In this document: piece after piece, positions 6,241-14,140 of the stretch
How positions within the stretch are numbered: position 1 is the stretch's first letter
How the letters are laid out: each line of letters starts with the position of its first letter
Assembly (NCBI GenBank): GCA_007128245.1
Contig: SKXU01000046.1
Coordinates: 1 to 30,496, forward strand
Reading direction: 5' to 3'
DNA from: Candidatus Woesearchaeota archaeon
Lineage (GTDB): Archaea; Nanobdellota; Nanobdellia; Woesearchaeales; SKIA01
Length of the DNA stretch: 30,496 nucleotides
Position numbers and translations under genes: made by a program
Notes under the pieces: model-generated
Seen by the model: the letters and a program-made list of their open reading frames with translations, nothing else
Databases searched by the model: none
Told to the model about the DNA's origin: nothing

Positions 6241-7104
6241 ATGAAATACGCCTTTGCCTTCCTCGCAGTCCTCGCAATACTTTTTGTTGCGTGCGAAGAA
6301 GTTCCTCAACAAGAGATGCCGACAACGCCGCCTCAATCGCACGCCGATTGGCTGCTTGGTCCGGGGGAGTGCGATCCTGATAATCGTCCGCAAGTATGCA
6401 CTCTTGACTATCGACCCGTCTGTGGTGATGACGGAGTAACGCATGGGAACGCGTGTGCTGCTTGTGCTCAGCCCGATGTATTCACCTTTGTTGAAGGCGA
6501 GTGTCCACAAGAAGAGTTTGCTGCGCAGTGCGACCCTGAGAACCGTCCGCAAGTATGTACGAGAGAATACATGCCTGTGTGCGGAAGCGACGGAGTAACG
6601 TACTCGAACGCGTGTGAAGCGTGCCGCTCAGAAACAGTTGTTGGGCACAATCCTGGTGCGTGCGAAGAGGAAACTCTTCCTCAAGATCCTCAATGGCTAC
6701 TCGCTCCTGGACAGTGTCATCCTGATGAGCGACCACAAGCGTGCACCAGAGAATACATGCCTGTGTGCGGTGATGACGGCGAAACACATGGAAATGCGTG
6801 CAGTGCCTGCGCACAAGGAGTGGATACCTTCACTCAAGGTGCGTGCGAGGTTGAGCGCACTGAGTGTGTTGAGCGAAGCGAGATCTGTACTATGCACTAC
6901 GATCCTGTGTGCGGAAGTGACGGCGTGACGTATGGGAACGCGTGTGTTGCGTGCTCAAACGAAGATGTTGCGTACCATGTCCCTGGGGAGTGTGAAGGCG
7001 AGCAACCCGAGATGATCGCGTGCACCATGGATGCCCGCGAGTGTCCTGACGGCTCTTGGGTGGGTAGAGTGGCTCCTGATTGCGATTTTGCTCCGTGTCC
7101 GTAG
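6241..7104 (+). CDS. Secreted lipoprotein with four Kazal-type domains
   Basis: A 287-aa extracellular protein. Residues 1-17 are a hydrophobic signal ending LFVA, and Cys18 fits a lipobox, so it is probably lipid-anchored. Four Kazal-type modules follow (about 44-88, 97-141, 159-202, 209-251), each with the signature C-x6-PVCG(S/D)DG-x-T-(Y/H)-x-NAC-x-AC and about six cysteines. In eukaryotes this fold inhibits serine proteases. The C-terminal 27 residues form another small Cys module (CTMDARECPDGSWVGRVAPDC), a motif I recognise from secreted proteins with Kazal domains. Modules 1 and 3 share WLL-x-PG and a GDDG-x-THGNAC variant, while 2 and 4 have GSDGVTY, so duplication probably occurred in pairs. 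It may inhibit foreign proteases or bind a partner at the cell surface; neither is shown by the sequence. Confidence 0.9.
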   Translation: MKYAFAFLAVLAILFVACEEVPQQEMPTTPPQSHADWLLGPGECDPDNRPQVCTLDYRPVCGDDGVTHGNACAACAQPDVFTFVEGECPQEEFAAQCDPENRPQVCTREYMPVCGSDGVTYSNACEACRSETVVGHNPGACEEETLPQDPQWLLAPGQCHPDERPQACTREYMPVCGDDGETHGNACSACAQGVDTFTQGACEVERTECVERSEICTMHYDPVCGSDGVTYGNACVACSNEDVAYHVPGECEGEQPEMIACTMDARECPDGSWVGRVAPDCDFAPCP

Positions 7105-7109
7105 AAATA

Positions 7110-7117
7110 TTTATATA
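7110..7117 (+). promoter_or_regulatory. TATA box of surface protein gene
   Basis: TTTATATA is centred 26 nt before the GTG at 7140, supporting GTG as a leaderless start. Confidence 0.6.
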
Positions 7118-7139
7118 CGGTTGACGTGGTGAAAGTGGT

Positions 7140-9494
7140 GTGAAATCAAAAGCAGTCCTTACTATAGCATTTATCGCTCTGATGATCACGGCAACGATTA
7201 CTGTGCTCTACGCTCCGAGCACCCCCACAGGTTTTACTGTGACCGCAGAGCCTCAAGAAACAGAAATAGGGGTTGATGACACAGTGTTTGTGCATTTCAC
7301 TATTAACCAAGTCACGAATCTTCATGGCTTTCAAGTAAGCCTTCAGTACAACCCAGCCATACTTGAGTTTCAAGGAATATCAATGGCTAATTCATTGTTT
7401 TCAGATCAGAGTTTCACCAATTTTAGTGCTGACACGAGTACCCCAGGTCAAGTAAATGATTTCATTGCAGTACTCACGCAAGAACAGGGCGTGTCGAGCA
7501 ACGGAGGATTGTTGTTTCGTGCTGAGTTCCAGGCAGTAGCCAGTGGGAGCTCTCCCATAACTATTTCTGAGCTGCTCTTAGCAAACAGTGATGCGCAGCC
7601 CATCGCAAAAAACCCTGTTGATTCTCAAATCACTGTTTCTGGAGAGCCAACACCGCCCCCTCCACCTCCCACTGTGGAGATTCTCGCACCAAGTAATAAT
7701 CAAGGCATCACACAAGAAACAGATTTTACTGCTCTTGCAACCTCCCAGGCAAGTATTCAGCACGTAAGATTCAGACTAGGAGTGCAAGAGATTGGTACTG
7801 TCACCTCTCAGAGCGATAATGAGTTCACCCTTAATTATGACACAACGCAAGTGTCAGATGCAGAGTACACACTCCGCGCTACTGCTCGGGACTCGTTTGA
7901 TCAGGAATCACACGCTGAAATTACTGTGCGTGTTGACAACACCGGACCTACCGTGACAGTCACCAGCCCTTCTGCTGGCGAGGTGAGCGATACCGTTACC
8001 GTCACTGCCACCGCTTCTGATCCTTCAGGAGTGCAAAGCGTTCGCTTCTTGCTTAACGGCGACCCTCTTTCGCCAGAAATCACTTCTGGACCCTACACCT
8101 TTGAGTGGGATACTACTTCAGTTGCTTCTGGAACGTACAATCTAGCTGCGCGCGCAACAGATACGCTCGGTAACCAGCGAATCTCAGCTCCTGTGCAAGT
8201 CACTATTGCTGAGCAGGAAGTCACTGACACAGAGCCCCCCACAGTCACCATCACAAACCCTGCTAGTGGTGCAGAGGTCTCAAACACTATCACTCTTTCA
8301 GTAACTGCCACGGACAATGTAGGAGTTGCTCGCGTGCACTTTCTTATCAACGGAGAATCTCTCGCAAACCGCACTGAAGCGCCATACACCGTTCAATGGA
8401 ACTCAAACACTGTTGAGAATGGAGAGCACACCCTTACTGCTCGCGCAACAGATCTCGCACAAAACAGTGCTGAAGATGAAATCACCTTTACCGTAAACAA
8501 CGTTGCAGACACCACACCTCCAAGCGTTACTATCACGAATCCTACTGCAGGATCAACGCTGACGTCCGGTACGCAATTAACACTCACAGTTGCTATCGAA
8601 GATGACGGAGACATCGAAAGTGTACAGTGGCGTATCGGCTCACAAAACCTAGGCTCTCCAGTAACGTCGAGCCCGTACTCGCGCACCTGGACTCCTTCAG
8701 GAACAGGTCAGCAAACCATCACTGCTCGCGCAACTGACGCAGCAGGCAATGTTGGCGAGGACAGCATTACCGTCACACTACAAGCACCTCCATCAATTCC
8801 CCCTCCTAGCTTTGGTGGCGGAGGCGGCGGAGGCGGCGGAGGAGCAGCTCCTCCTCCCACGACCACTCCTGAACCTGAGACTCCTGCAGAGGAAACCACT
8901 ACAGGTCCATCAACGCTTCTGATTAATTATGCGGGCGAGGGCGATGAGCTTGTTTCGCGAGTAACGCTCCAAGTACGCTCAGACAACGAGGATGGTCGAG
9001 TAACCTCTGCATACGATACAGACTTTAGCAATACTCCTGAAGGATTCGTGGGTTTGCAGCGCATCCTCTTTGATCTTGAAGGCTTTTCGTTCGCAGACGT
9101 TTCCCAAGCAACCGTAGTACTTCATGTTCCTCAACAATGGTTGGGCGAGCAAGGGTTATCCGCTAACGAAGTTGAGGTGTTACTTCTTGATCAAGGAACC
9201 TATCGTGCTCTTCCTGTGAGTATTCAGCAAGAGACTGCTGACGTTGCTCGCATCCAAACAGTGAGTAACCAACTAGGTGTTCTCGCAGTAGGTGTGCGTC
9301 ATGATGCTGAGTCTCAAGCAACAACGCAAGACACAACTACCCAGCCGCAAGTGCAAGAACCTACTCCTACCAGGAGAACTCCATGGAGAACCATTGCGAT
9401 AATTGTCCAGCTTGTTGGTGCACTCGTGCTTATCATCTGGGGATACACCAAGATTCATGGTACCGGACCAGCAACGCCGCCGACCTTAAAATAA
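7140..9494 (+). CDS. Large cell-surface protein: cohesin-like, four Ig-like repeats, PGF-pre-PGF-like domain, C-terminal anchor
   Basis: A 784-aa exported protein starting at GTG. It has a signal peptide or N-terminal anchor (about 5-25) and a cohesin-like beta-sandwich (about 33-170, with VSLQYNPAILEFQGI). After a Pro-rich linker come four Ig-like modules (about 180-555) repeating P-x-V-x-I-x-x-P...D/N-x-x-G-V-x-x-V-x-F-x-(I/L)-N-G...Y-x-x-x-W-x-(T/S). A run of glycines (about 558-568) and a Pro/Thr/Glu linker follow. A domain at about 590-725 (GLQRILFDLEGF, VVLHVPQQWL, VEVLLL, LGVLAVGV) resembles the PGF-pre-PGF domain of archaeal surface proteins. A C-terminal membrane helix (about 750-770) ends in a short basic tail. 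It would be anchored in the membrane with modules projecting outward. No dockerin partner is seen here. Confidence 0.88.
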   Translation: MKSKAVLTIAFIALMITATITVLYAPSTPTGFTVTAEPQETEIGVDDTVFVHFTINQVTNLHGFQVSLQYNPAILEFQGISMANSLFSDQSFTNFSADTSTPGQVNDFIAVLTQEQGVSSNGGLLFRAEFQAVASGSSPITISELLLANSDAQPIAKNPVDSQITVSGEPTPPPPPPTVEILAPSNNQGITQETDFTALATSQASIQHVRFRLGVQEIGTVTSQSDNEFTLNYDTTQVSDAEYTLRATARDSFDQESHAEITVRVDNTGPTVTVTSPSAGEVSDTVTVTATASDPSGVQSVRFLLNGDPLSPEITSGPYTFEWDTTSVASGTYNLAARATDTLGNQRISAPVQVTIAEQEVTDTEPPTVTITNPASGAEVSNTITLSVTATDNVGVARVHFLINGESLANRTEAPYTVQWNSNTVENGEHTLTARATDLAQNSAEDEITFTVNNVADTTPPSVTITNPTAGSTLTSGTQLTLTVAIEDDGDIESVQWRIGSQNLGSPVTSSPYSRTWTPSGTGQQTITARATDAAGNVGEDSITVTLQAPPSIPPPSFGGGGGGGGGGAAPPPTTTPEPETPAEETTTGPSTLLINYAGEGDELVSRVTLQVRSDNEDGRVTSAYDTDFSNTPEGFVGLQRILFDLEGFSFADVSQATVVLHVPQQWLGEQGLSANEVEVLLLDQGTYRALPVSIQQETADVARIQTVSNQLGVLAVGVRHDAESQATTQDTTTQPQVQEPTPTRRTPWRTIAIIVQLVGALVLIIWGYTKIHGTGPATPPTLK

Positions 9495-9686
9495 GGTTCC
9501 TGCTGTGCAAGCGATATCGTTTTGTAACACAGATATTCCTGTAATTCCTAGTGTCATCGCACCAGACCCTACAAGGATGAGGAGTTCTCGATAAACACGT
9601 GTGGTCACACTTAAGCTGACAAAGAGTCCTCCGAGTACGGTCAGAAGCAAGCAGATAGATACGAAGATTCCTTTACTCAAGCACAT
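9486..9686 (-). CDS. Small two-helix membrane protein downstream of HtpX
   Basis: A 66-aa protein with two hydrophobic helices (about 7-28 and 34-55) separated by a short basic turn. Its ATG directly abuts the TAA stop of htpX (TAAATG), so it is almost certainly translated with it. That makes it a candidate accessory of the HtpX/LemA membrane system, although I do not recognise the family. It overlaps the end of the convergent surface-protein gene by 9 nt. Confidence 0.6.
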   Translation of the reverse strand: MCLSKGIFVSICLLLTVLGGLFVSLSVTTRVYRELLILVGSGAMTLGITGISVLQNDIACTAGTLF

Positions 9687-10583
9687 TTACATCATCTCTA
9701 ATCGTTTGATTCTTTCTTCAATAGGCGGGTGTGTTGAGAACATGCGCGCCCAGAAACCCGTTTTTTTCCGCTCAGGATTACTAATGAATAAGTGGTTTGT
9801 TGCTTGATTTGCGATTCGCTCAGCAGGCTTAGGATCGTTTGCTATCTTTCTAAGCGCTCCTGCGAGTCCTGGAGGATACCTCGTAATCACTGCAGCTCCT
9901 GCGTCTGCGGCGTATTCTCGCTTGCGACTAATACCAAGACGTATCATCTCTGCGATGATGGGCGAGAGGATTGCAAGAACAATAGCTACAAGTAGGAGAA
10001 TTGCTTGGCCTTTTCCTCCTCGACTTCTTCCTCCGCTAAAAAACATGCTTCGGAGCAGGAATTGTGAGAGAAATAGGAGGATTCCCGTGATGACTGCTGC
10101 CACCATCATTACTCGGATATCATAGTTACGGATGTGTGCGAGCTCGTGCGCAATCACCCCCTCCAGTTCTTGTCGGTTGAGTGTCTTGATAAGTCCTGTT
10201 GTAAGTACTACCGCTCCGTCCTCAGGACTTCTTCCTGTTGCAAAGGCATTAAGGGCGGGAGTGTCTATGACGTACATTTTTGGCGTCGGAATGCCTGCAG
10301 CAAGCGACATTCCTTCGATTGCATGGTATGCGTGAGGAAATTCATTTTTTGTGAGTTCTCGCGCCCCCACCATTTTTGTGATGAGGGTGCGTCCTTGCAT
10401 GTACGCAATGAGTGCGTATACTGAGGCTGCGATGAGCGTTAAGATCGCTCCAAATAACAGACTGTCCCACACCCACCCTATTGCAAGCCCGATAAGGGTC
10501 ATGAGCACAAGGAAGAATCCTATGAGGAGTGCTGATCGTAAATTGTTCTTTCGTATCTCATCAAAACTGACGAGGGTTGCCAT
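9687..10583 (-). CDS. htpX: Membrane zinc metalloprotease HtpX
   Basis: Integral membrane M48-family endoprotease that degrades damaged membrane proteins. The 298-aa sequence has two N-terminal membrane helices (about 18-62), the zinc site HELAH at 146-150, two further hydrophobic helices (about 157-180 and 193-215), and the third zinc ligand in EYAAD at 223-227. The segment LNAFATGR just before the catalytic helix is characteristic. It lies 6 nt after the stop of lemA in the same operon; the lemA-htpX pair is a widespread association. The cytoplasmic face carries a Gly/Arg-rich loop (GGRSRGGKG). Confidence 0.95.
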   Translation of the reverse strand: MATLVSFDEIRKNNLRSALLIGFFLVLMTLIGLAIGWVWDSLLFGAILTLIAASVYALIAYMQGRTLITKMVGARELTKNEFPHAYHAIEGMSLAAGIPTPKMYVIDTPALNAFATGRSPEDGAVVLTTGLIKTLNRQELEGVIAHELAHIRNYDIRVMMVAAVITGILLFLSQFLLRSMFFSGGRSRGGKGQAILLLVAIVLAILSPIIAEMIRLGISRKREYAADAGAAVITRYPPGLAGALRKIANDPKPAERIANQATNHLFISNPERKKTGFWARMFSTHPPIEERIKRLEMM

Positions 10584-10589
10584 AGGAAG

Positions 10590-11138
10590 CTAAAACTGCA
10601 CCTTTACAGGTTCTTTGTCTGCATCCGCTGCTTCAAAGCTATCACGTTTCTCAAACTTAAGTGCTCCTGCAAACAGGTTTGTTGGAAATACCTCTAATTT
10701 TGTATTGTAGCGCATCACCATGTCGTTGTAGTGTTGCCGCGAGTACGCCACTTTGTTTTCAGTTCCGACAAGTTCTTCTTGGAGTTGCAAAAAGTTTTGG
10801 TTTGCCTTTAGGTCAGGATAGTTTTCCGACACAGCAAAAAGGCTTTTGAGCGCTCCTGTCAGCATATTGTTTGCTTCCGCCTTCTCAGTAGGTGTCTGTG
10901 CAGACATCATCTGGGTGCGAGCTTTGGTTACTTCTGTCAAAACACTTTTTTCGTGCTTCATATACCCTTTTACTGATTCAATAAGGTTCGGAATAAGGTC
11001 TGTGCGTCGTTTGAGTTGCACATCAATTTGCGCCCATGCATTCACTACCTGATTGCGCACGCGCACCAATGCGTTGTATGTAAGAATAATCCACAAAACC
11101 ACTACCGCGATACTAATGCCAATAATCCATCCAATCAT
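10590..11138 (-). CDS. lemA: LemA family protein
   Basis: A 182-aa LemA protein: one N-terminal membrane helix (about 3-22), then the family core with YNALVRVRNQVVNAWAQIDVQLKRR and DLIPNLIE, a four-helix-bundle segment, YPDLKANQNFLQLQEEL, and YNTKLEVFPTNLFA. The molecular role is uncertain, but LemA commonly partners HtpX, and here it is first in that operon. The open frame runs back to 11282, but the TATA box at 11161-11169 sits 26 nt before the ATG at 11138, which also matches the family N-terminus. Confidence 0.94.
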   Translation of the reverse strand: MIGWIIGISIAVVVLWIILTYNALVRVRNQVVNAWAQIDVQLKRRTDLIPNLIESVKGYMKHEKSVLTEVTKARTQMMSAQTPTEKAEANNMLTGALKSLFAVSENYPDLKANQNFLQLQEELVGTENKVAYSRQHYNDMVMRYNTKLEVFPTNLFAGALKFEKRDSFEAADADKEPVKVQF

Positions 11139-11160
11139 GTATATATGTGAGTTTAGCTGC

Positions 11161-11169
11161 TTATAAACC
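11161..11169 (-). promoter_or_regulatory. TATA box of lemA-htpX operon
   Basis: The minus strand reads GGTTTATAA, 26 nt before the ATG at 11138; it lies in the short gap after the upstream gene's stop at 11176. Confidence 0.65.
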
Positions 11170-11175
11170 TTGCGA

Positions 11176-12195
11176 CTACAGCCAGGATTGTGGAAGCAGT
11201 CGCTGAGTCCATGAAGGCTTTTCGCCTTCTTTTTGCGTCTTGAGAAGCACGTATTTTTTCTCTGTCCGGTTAAGACGAGCAAGGAGTTCTTGTCTTTTTT
11301 GTTGTTCGTTTTGGATTTTCTCCGCTAATAAAACACAATCTTTTTTGACGCGAGCAAGCTCATTTTTTGTATTTTTGAGTTCTTGATGATAATCCTTGCG
11401 TGCCTGTGCACGAACATCCCGTATATCACTACATTCCGATGATTTTGCTTGTAGTTGAGAACGCAACGTAGCAGTTTGTTCTTGCATCACGGCAAGCTGT
11501 TGCACGTGTTTTTTGAGTTCTTTTTGGGCAGTCTTCAGGTTTCGCTCCGCAGTTTTGAGTTTTTTTTGTTCTCTTCGTTTCTCCGTTTTCTCCATACAAA
11601 GCGCGTTTTTTAATTGCACCACCTCGTCTACACGTTCAGATAGAATCGTTGTTACTTCTTCGAGTTTTTGTTGTTGTTGTGCAAATACGCGTTTGTACTC
11701 AGTAAATTCTTTTTGCATTTCCTCGCGAACATGTTCTTCTTGTTTGAGCGCCTCTTTTTTTGTTGCGATAGCTTTTCTCAATTGGGCAAGCTCCGCGGTT
11801 TTCTCTGCGAGAGCACGTTCTTGTCGAGCAAACATGTCTTGTTGTTGTTGAATCTGCCGCGCTTTTTTTGCGAGCTTTCTCTGTTGCTCCCTTAAGGCAT
11901 CATCCTTGGGAGGGACATATCCTCCTTTTGCTGACTTCATTGCAAGACTAATCGTCTGCTTGAAGTCTCCGTGCACGTCATAGTACTGTTTTGACAAAAT
12001 AAACGAACTGCGTAAGCCCCGTTTAACCACCACAGCGCCCTGATCTTCGAGTACTTCGACCCATCTCCCTACAATTGATGAGCTTGTTCCAAGAATGTGA
12101 GCAGCGTCACTTATAGTAATTTTGTGCGTCTCTTCAACGAGCGCCAGTAACTTGTCGGCACCAGTAAGAATAGGTGCGTGAATCCCCCCGGACAT
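11176..12195 (-). CDS. wHTH protein with long coiled coil, function unknown
   Basis: A 339-aa protein. Residues about 10-65 look like a winged helix-turn-helix (TISDAAHILGTSSSIVGRWVEVLEDQG, then the wing VVVKRGLRSSFILS). From about 100 to 320 it is an almost uninterrupted Glu/Lys/Gln-rich coiled coil, and it ends with a short Trp-containing tail (WTQRLLPQSWL). There are no membrane segments. Proteins of this layout are seen in DPANN genomes, but I know of no assigned function. It could be a chromosome-organising or transcriptional protein. A TATA box at 12215-12224 supports the ATG at 12195. Confidence 0.8.
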   Translation of the reverse strand: MSGGIHAPILTGADKLLALVEETHKITISDAAHILGTSSSIVGRWVEVLEDQGAVVVKRGLRSSFILSKQYYDVHGDFKQTISLAMKSAKGGYVPPKDDALREQQRKLAKKARQIQQQQDMFARQERALAEKTAELAQLRKAIATKKEALKQEEHVREEMQKEFTEYKRVFAQQQQKLEEVTTILSERVDEVVQLKNALCMEKTEKRREQKKLKTAERNLKTAQKELKKHVQQLAVMQEQTATLRSQLQAKSSECSDIRDVRAQARKDYHQELKNTKNELARVKKDCVLLAEKIQNEQQKRQELLARLNRTEKKYVLLKTQKEGEKPSWTQRLLPQSWL

Positions 12196-12214
12196 GTGAG
12201 GGGAAGTGCGTACG

Positions 12215-12224
12215 TATATAAAAA
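12215..12224 (-). promoter_or_regulatory. TATA box of wHTH-coiled-coil gene
   Basis: The minus strand reads TTTTTATATA, 25 nt before the ATG at 12195; leaderless mRNA predicted. Confidence 0.65.
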
Positions 12225-12258
12225 CATTACTGTTTCGACACTACTTGATAGTGAAACA

Positions 12259-12900
12259 TCAATATTCTCTCGTGCTATAGGTATGGTCACCCTCTACGTA
12301 CTCAAGAACACCCTCAGAAGAATCAATAAATGCACGCATCAAATTAGCAACGTGCTCAGCAGAATGCAAGGTGCGCATCGCATACCCTTGCGCTGAATGA
12401 CCATGGCGACTCACTCCCCCCTCAAAAGGACCTAAAAACGCTTGTTTTACACGTACACCCTCCTGTGAAAACACCTCAGAAAGTAACGATAACATGTTTT
12501 TCGTTAATGAATACATAGCAGGATCAGGTTCGAGACGCATCCCATGACGACTATTAACAAACACGACAACAGCATCTGTTGATAAGAGAGTGTGACGAGT
12601 CACATTCCACACCCCAAACACATTTACATCAAACAACAACCGCGCATCTTCAAAAGAAATATCCAACACGCCCTCTCTGCGCATAATCCCTGCGTTATTA
12701 ATCAATACATCAACAGACCCGACGCGCTCAAGCACTTCCTTGAGTGCAGAATCACAAACACTTACCGTATGATATGTAACGTGCTCAAGAGGTTGCTGCG
12801 GATCAACCACATCAATGCTGTGTACGTCCCCTTCAAAAGATTTGCACAGTGCATGCCCAAGGCCTGCTGCTCCTCCCGTAATCAGTACTCGCGGCCGCAT
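12259..12900 (-). CDS. Short-chain dehydrogenase/reductase (SDR)
   Basis: A 213-aa NAD(P)-dependent oxidoreductase with a Rossmann fold. It has the cofactor motif TGGAAGLG at 8-15, the structural NNAG motif (LINNAGIM), a serine in VFVNSRHG and the catalytic Y-x-x-x-K as YSLTK. The substrate cannot be predicted. The protein is shorter than classical SDRs (about 250 aa). The start MRPRVLITGG at 12900 gives the standard SDR N-terminus. It lies only 4 nt after the discriminator base of the upstream tRNA, and there is no room for its own TATA box at the usual distance, so it is probably cotranscribed with that tRNA. Confidence 0.9.
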   Translation of the reverse strand: MRPRVLITGGAAGLGHALCKSFEGDVHSIDVVDPQQPLEHVTYHTVSVCDSALKEVLERVGSVDVLINNAGIMRREGVLDISFEDARLLFDVNVFGVWNVTRHTLLSTDAVVVFVNSRHGMRLEPDPAMYSLTKNMLSLLSEVFSQEGVRVKQAFLGPFEGGVSRHGHSAQGYAMRTLHSAEHVANLMRAFIDSSEGVLEYVEGDHTYSTREY

Positions 12901-12904
12901 AAGA

Positions 12905-13030
12905 TGCGAATGGCCGGATTTGAACCGGCGACCCCAACGTTTCACACATTCTGTCATTAGCCGATATCCATCGACCTCAGTGCTCACTTGCTATGAGCGT
13001 TGTGCTCTAACCAGTCTGAGCTACATTCGC
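12905..13030 (-). tRNA. tRNA with CAU anticodon (probably elongator Met), 51-nt intron
   Basis: Acceptor stem GCGAATG/CATTCGC pairs perfectly (5' end at 13030, discriminator A at 12905). The D arm is GCTC...GAGC, the T arm GCCGG-TTCAAAT-CCGGC. The anticodon stem CAACG/CGTTG closes only if 51 nt are removed after position 37, giving the loop CTCATAA. CAU could also belong to tRNA-Ile2, which I cannot separate without the modification enzyme context; an intron at 37/38 is common for archaeal elongator Met. A TATA-like box lies at 13054-13063. Confidence 0.92.
12941..12991 (-). other. Archaeal tRNA intron (between positions 37 and 38)
   Basis: The 51 nt between CTCATA and ACGTTG must be excised to form the anticodon arm. 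The canonical 37/38 position implies splicing by the tRNA endonuclease at a bulge-helix-bulge. It is too short to encode a homing endonuclease. Confidence 0.88.
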
Positions 13031-13053
13031 GATACAACACGAACCAACCCAGC

Positions 13054-13063
13054 CTTTAAAAAC
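13054..13063 (-). promoter_or_regulatory. TATA box of tRNA(CAU)-SDR unit
   Basis: The minus strand reads CGTTTTTAAAG around here, centred about 28 nt before the tRNA 5' end. It lies immediately past the stop codon of the upstream nucleotidyltransferase gene. Confidence 0.55.
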
Positions 13064-13067
13064 GTTT

Positions 13068-13934
13068 TTAAGAAATTCTCTGGTATTGTGCTCTAGTGGA
13101 GCGAGCTGCGCGGTCAGCGAGTATTTTGTTTCGCACAAGAAACCGCTCCACGCCATAATAACAGTTGGCTAGTCCGTGTATGGCATGCAGATATCTTTCT
13201 TTACGCTCATCTTCTGGGATTGTTTCTCGTTCATTTAGCAACGCCACGTAATTGTCCGCGTTACCGAGGAGTGGTTGAATAAGATTAAATAGGGAGGGAT
13301 ATTCGGATGCATACGTGTCTGCAATAGCTTTTTTGAAGTCTTGGTGGCGAGTGCTTCCGCTAAGATGCAGCATTTCTCTCATCGCATGCATAGGCTTTTC
13401 TGTAAGGATGTGTACGAATCCGAGAAATTCATCTTCGTTTCGGCCCGACTTAGCATAAGCGTTATTGAGTCGTCGCCAGTATCCTTCCACGGAACGTTGT
13501 ACAGAGACTTCAACAGGGTCAGGGTCGTTTGGTAAAAGTGCCAATGGGTTTTCCCCTAATAGGCGTGCATAAGGTAAGACATGGGCAAGGTGTCTTGAGA
13601 AACCTGGGTCAAGACCAGGAGTCAAGTCCTCTTCAATGGCTGCTGCTGTAAGGATTCTGGTGTTGATCTGTACGCCGAATTCGTGGTACACCTCAGAAAT
13701 GGCGTCCCTGATTACTGCTAAATGTTTAGCACGGTCAATAATTAAAAGAATATCAATATCAGACGCACGATGAGCATCACCGCGCACATGGGATCCATAT
13801 GTCATATAACTCAACACACGGGAACCAATGTGGTCGTTGACCGCTGCTTTTTCAAACCTATTCAAGGCTTTTGAAAAGTCGTTCTGAGCTGGGATAACGC
13901 CATTCACGAAGACATCTGGCGGATAAATGATCAT
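13068..13934 (-). CDS. Pol-beta superfamily nucleotidyltransferase
   Basis: A 288-aa protein with the nucleotidyltransferase signature YGSHVRGDAHRASDIDILL, where Gly47-Ser48 and the metal-binding Asp59 and Asp61 fit the G-S-x(n)-D-x-D motif. The third carboxylate expected on the following strand is not obvious (the strand reads VQINTRIL). The C-terminal part (about 130-288) is all-helical, as in antibiotic- or nucleic-acid-modifying members and HEPN-associated proteins. The substrate is unknown. It has its own TATA box, and its stop abuts the tRNA promoter. It is not clearly part of a toxin-antitoxin pair, as no partner is adjacent. Confidence 0.82.
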   Translation of the reverse strand: MIIYPPDVFVNGVIPAQNDFSKALNRFEKAAVNDHIGSRVLSYMTYGSHVRGDAHRASDIDILLIIDRAKHLAVIRDAISEVYHEFGVQINTRILTAAAIEEDLTPGLDPGFSRHLAHVLPYARLLGENPLALLPNDPDPVEVSVQRSVEGYWRRLNNAYAKSGRNEDEFLGFVHILTEKPMHAMREMLHLSGSTRHQDFKKAIADTYASEYPSLFNLIQPLLGNADNYVALLNERETIPEDERKERYLHAIHGLANCYYGVERFLVRNKILADRAARSTRAQYQRIS

Positions 13935-13955
13935 TCGTGAGCGAAATCGCGGTGC

Positions 13956-13966
13956 CTTATAAAATT
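13956..13966 (-). promoter_or_regulatory. TATA box of nucleotidyltransferase gene
   Basis: The minus strand reads AATTTTATAAG, 27 nt before the ATG at 13934. Confidence 0.6.
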
Positions 13967-14031
13967 ACTTCTTGGAAGTGAAAACAATTAGAAGACACAA
14001 ATAAATTGCGTGTATTCATTCAGTTTACTCA

Positions 14032-14103
14032 TGGACTCGCCGGGAGTTGAACCCGGAGTCTCTCCATAGCCAATGGAGTGTCCTACCATTAGACCACGAG
14101 CCC
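14032..14103 (-). tRNA. tRNA-Ala (GGC)
   Basis: Acceptor GGGCTCG/CGAGTCC contains the G3-U70 wobble that is the alanine identity element. The anticodon arm CTCCA-TTGGCTA-TGGAG gives GGC, and the T arm is CCGGG-TTCAACT-CCCGG. Discriminator A lies at 14032. There is no intron. Confidence 0.96.
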
Positions 14104-14127
14104 GTACAGAAAGAAACAAGGAAGTGG

Positions 14128-14136
14128 TTTAAAAAA
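14128..14136 (-). promoter_or_regulatory. TATA box of tRNA-Ala
   Basis: The minus strand reads TTTTTTAAA, about 28 nt before the tRNA 5' end, in the 37-bp gap behind the histone gene. Confidence 0.55.
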
Positions 14137-14140
14137 GTAT

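Noticed and set aside
12941..12991. tRNA intron as a coding or mobile intron
   Set aside because: Only 51 nt, at the canonical 37/38 position; ordinary archaeal tRNA intron. The LAGLIDADG gene is 3 kb away and not inside it.
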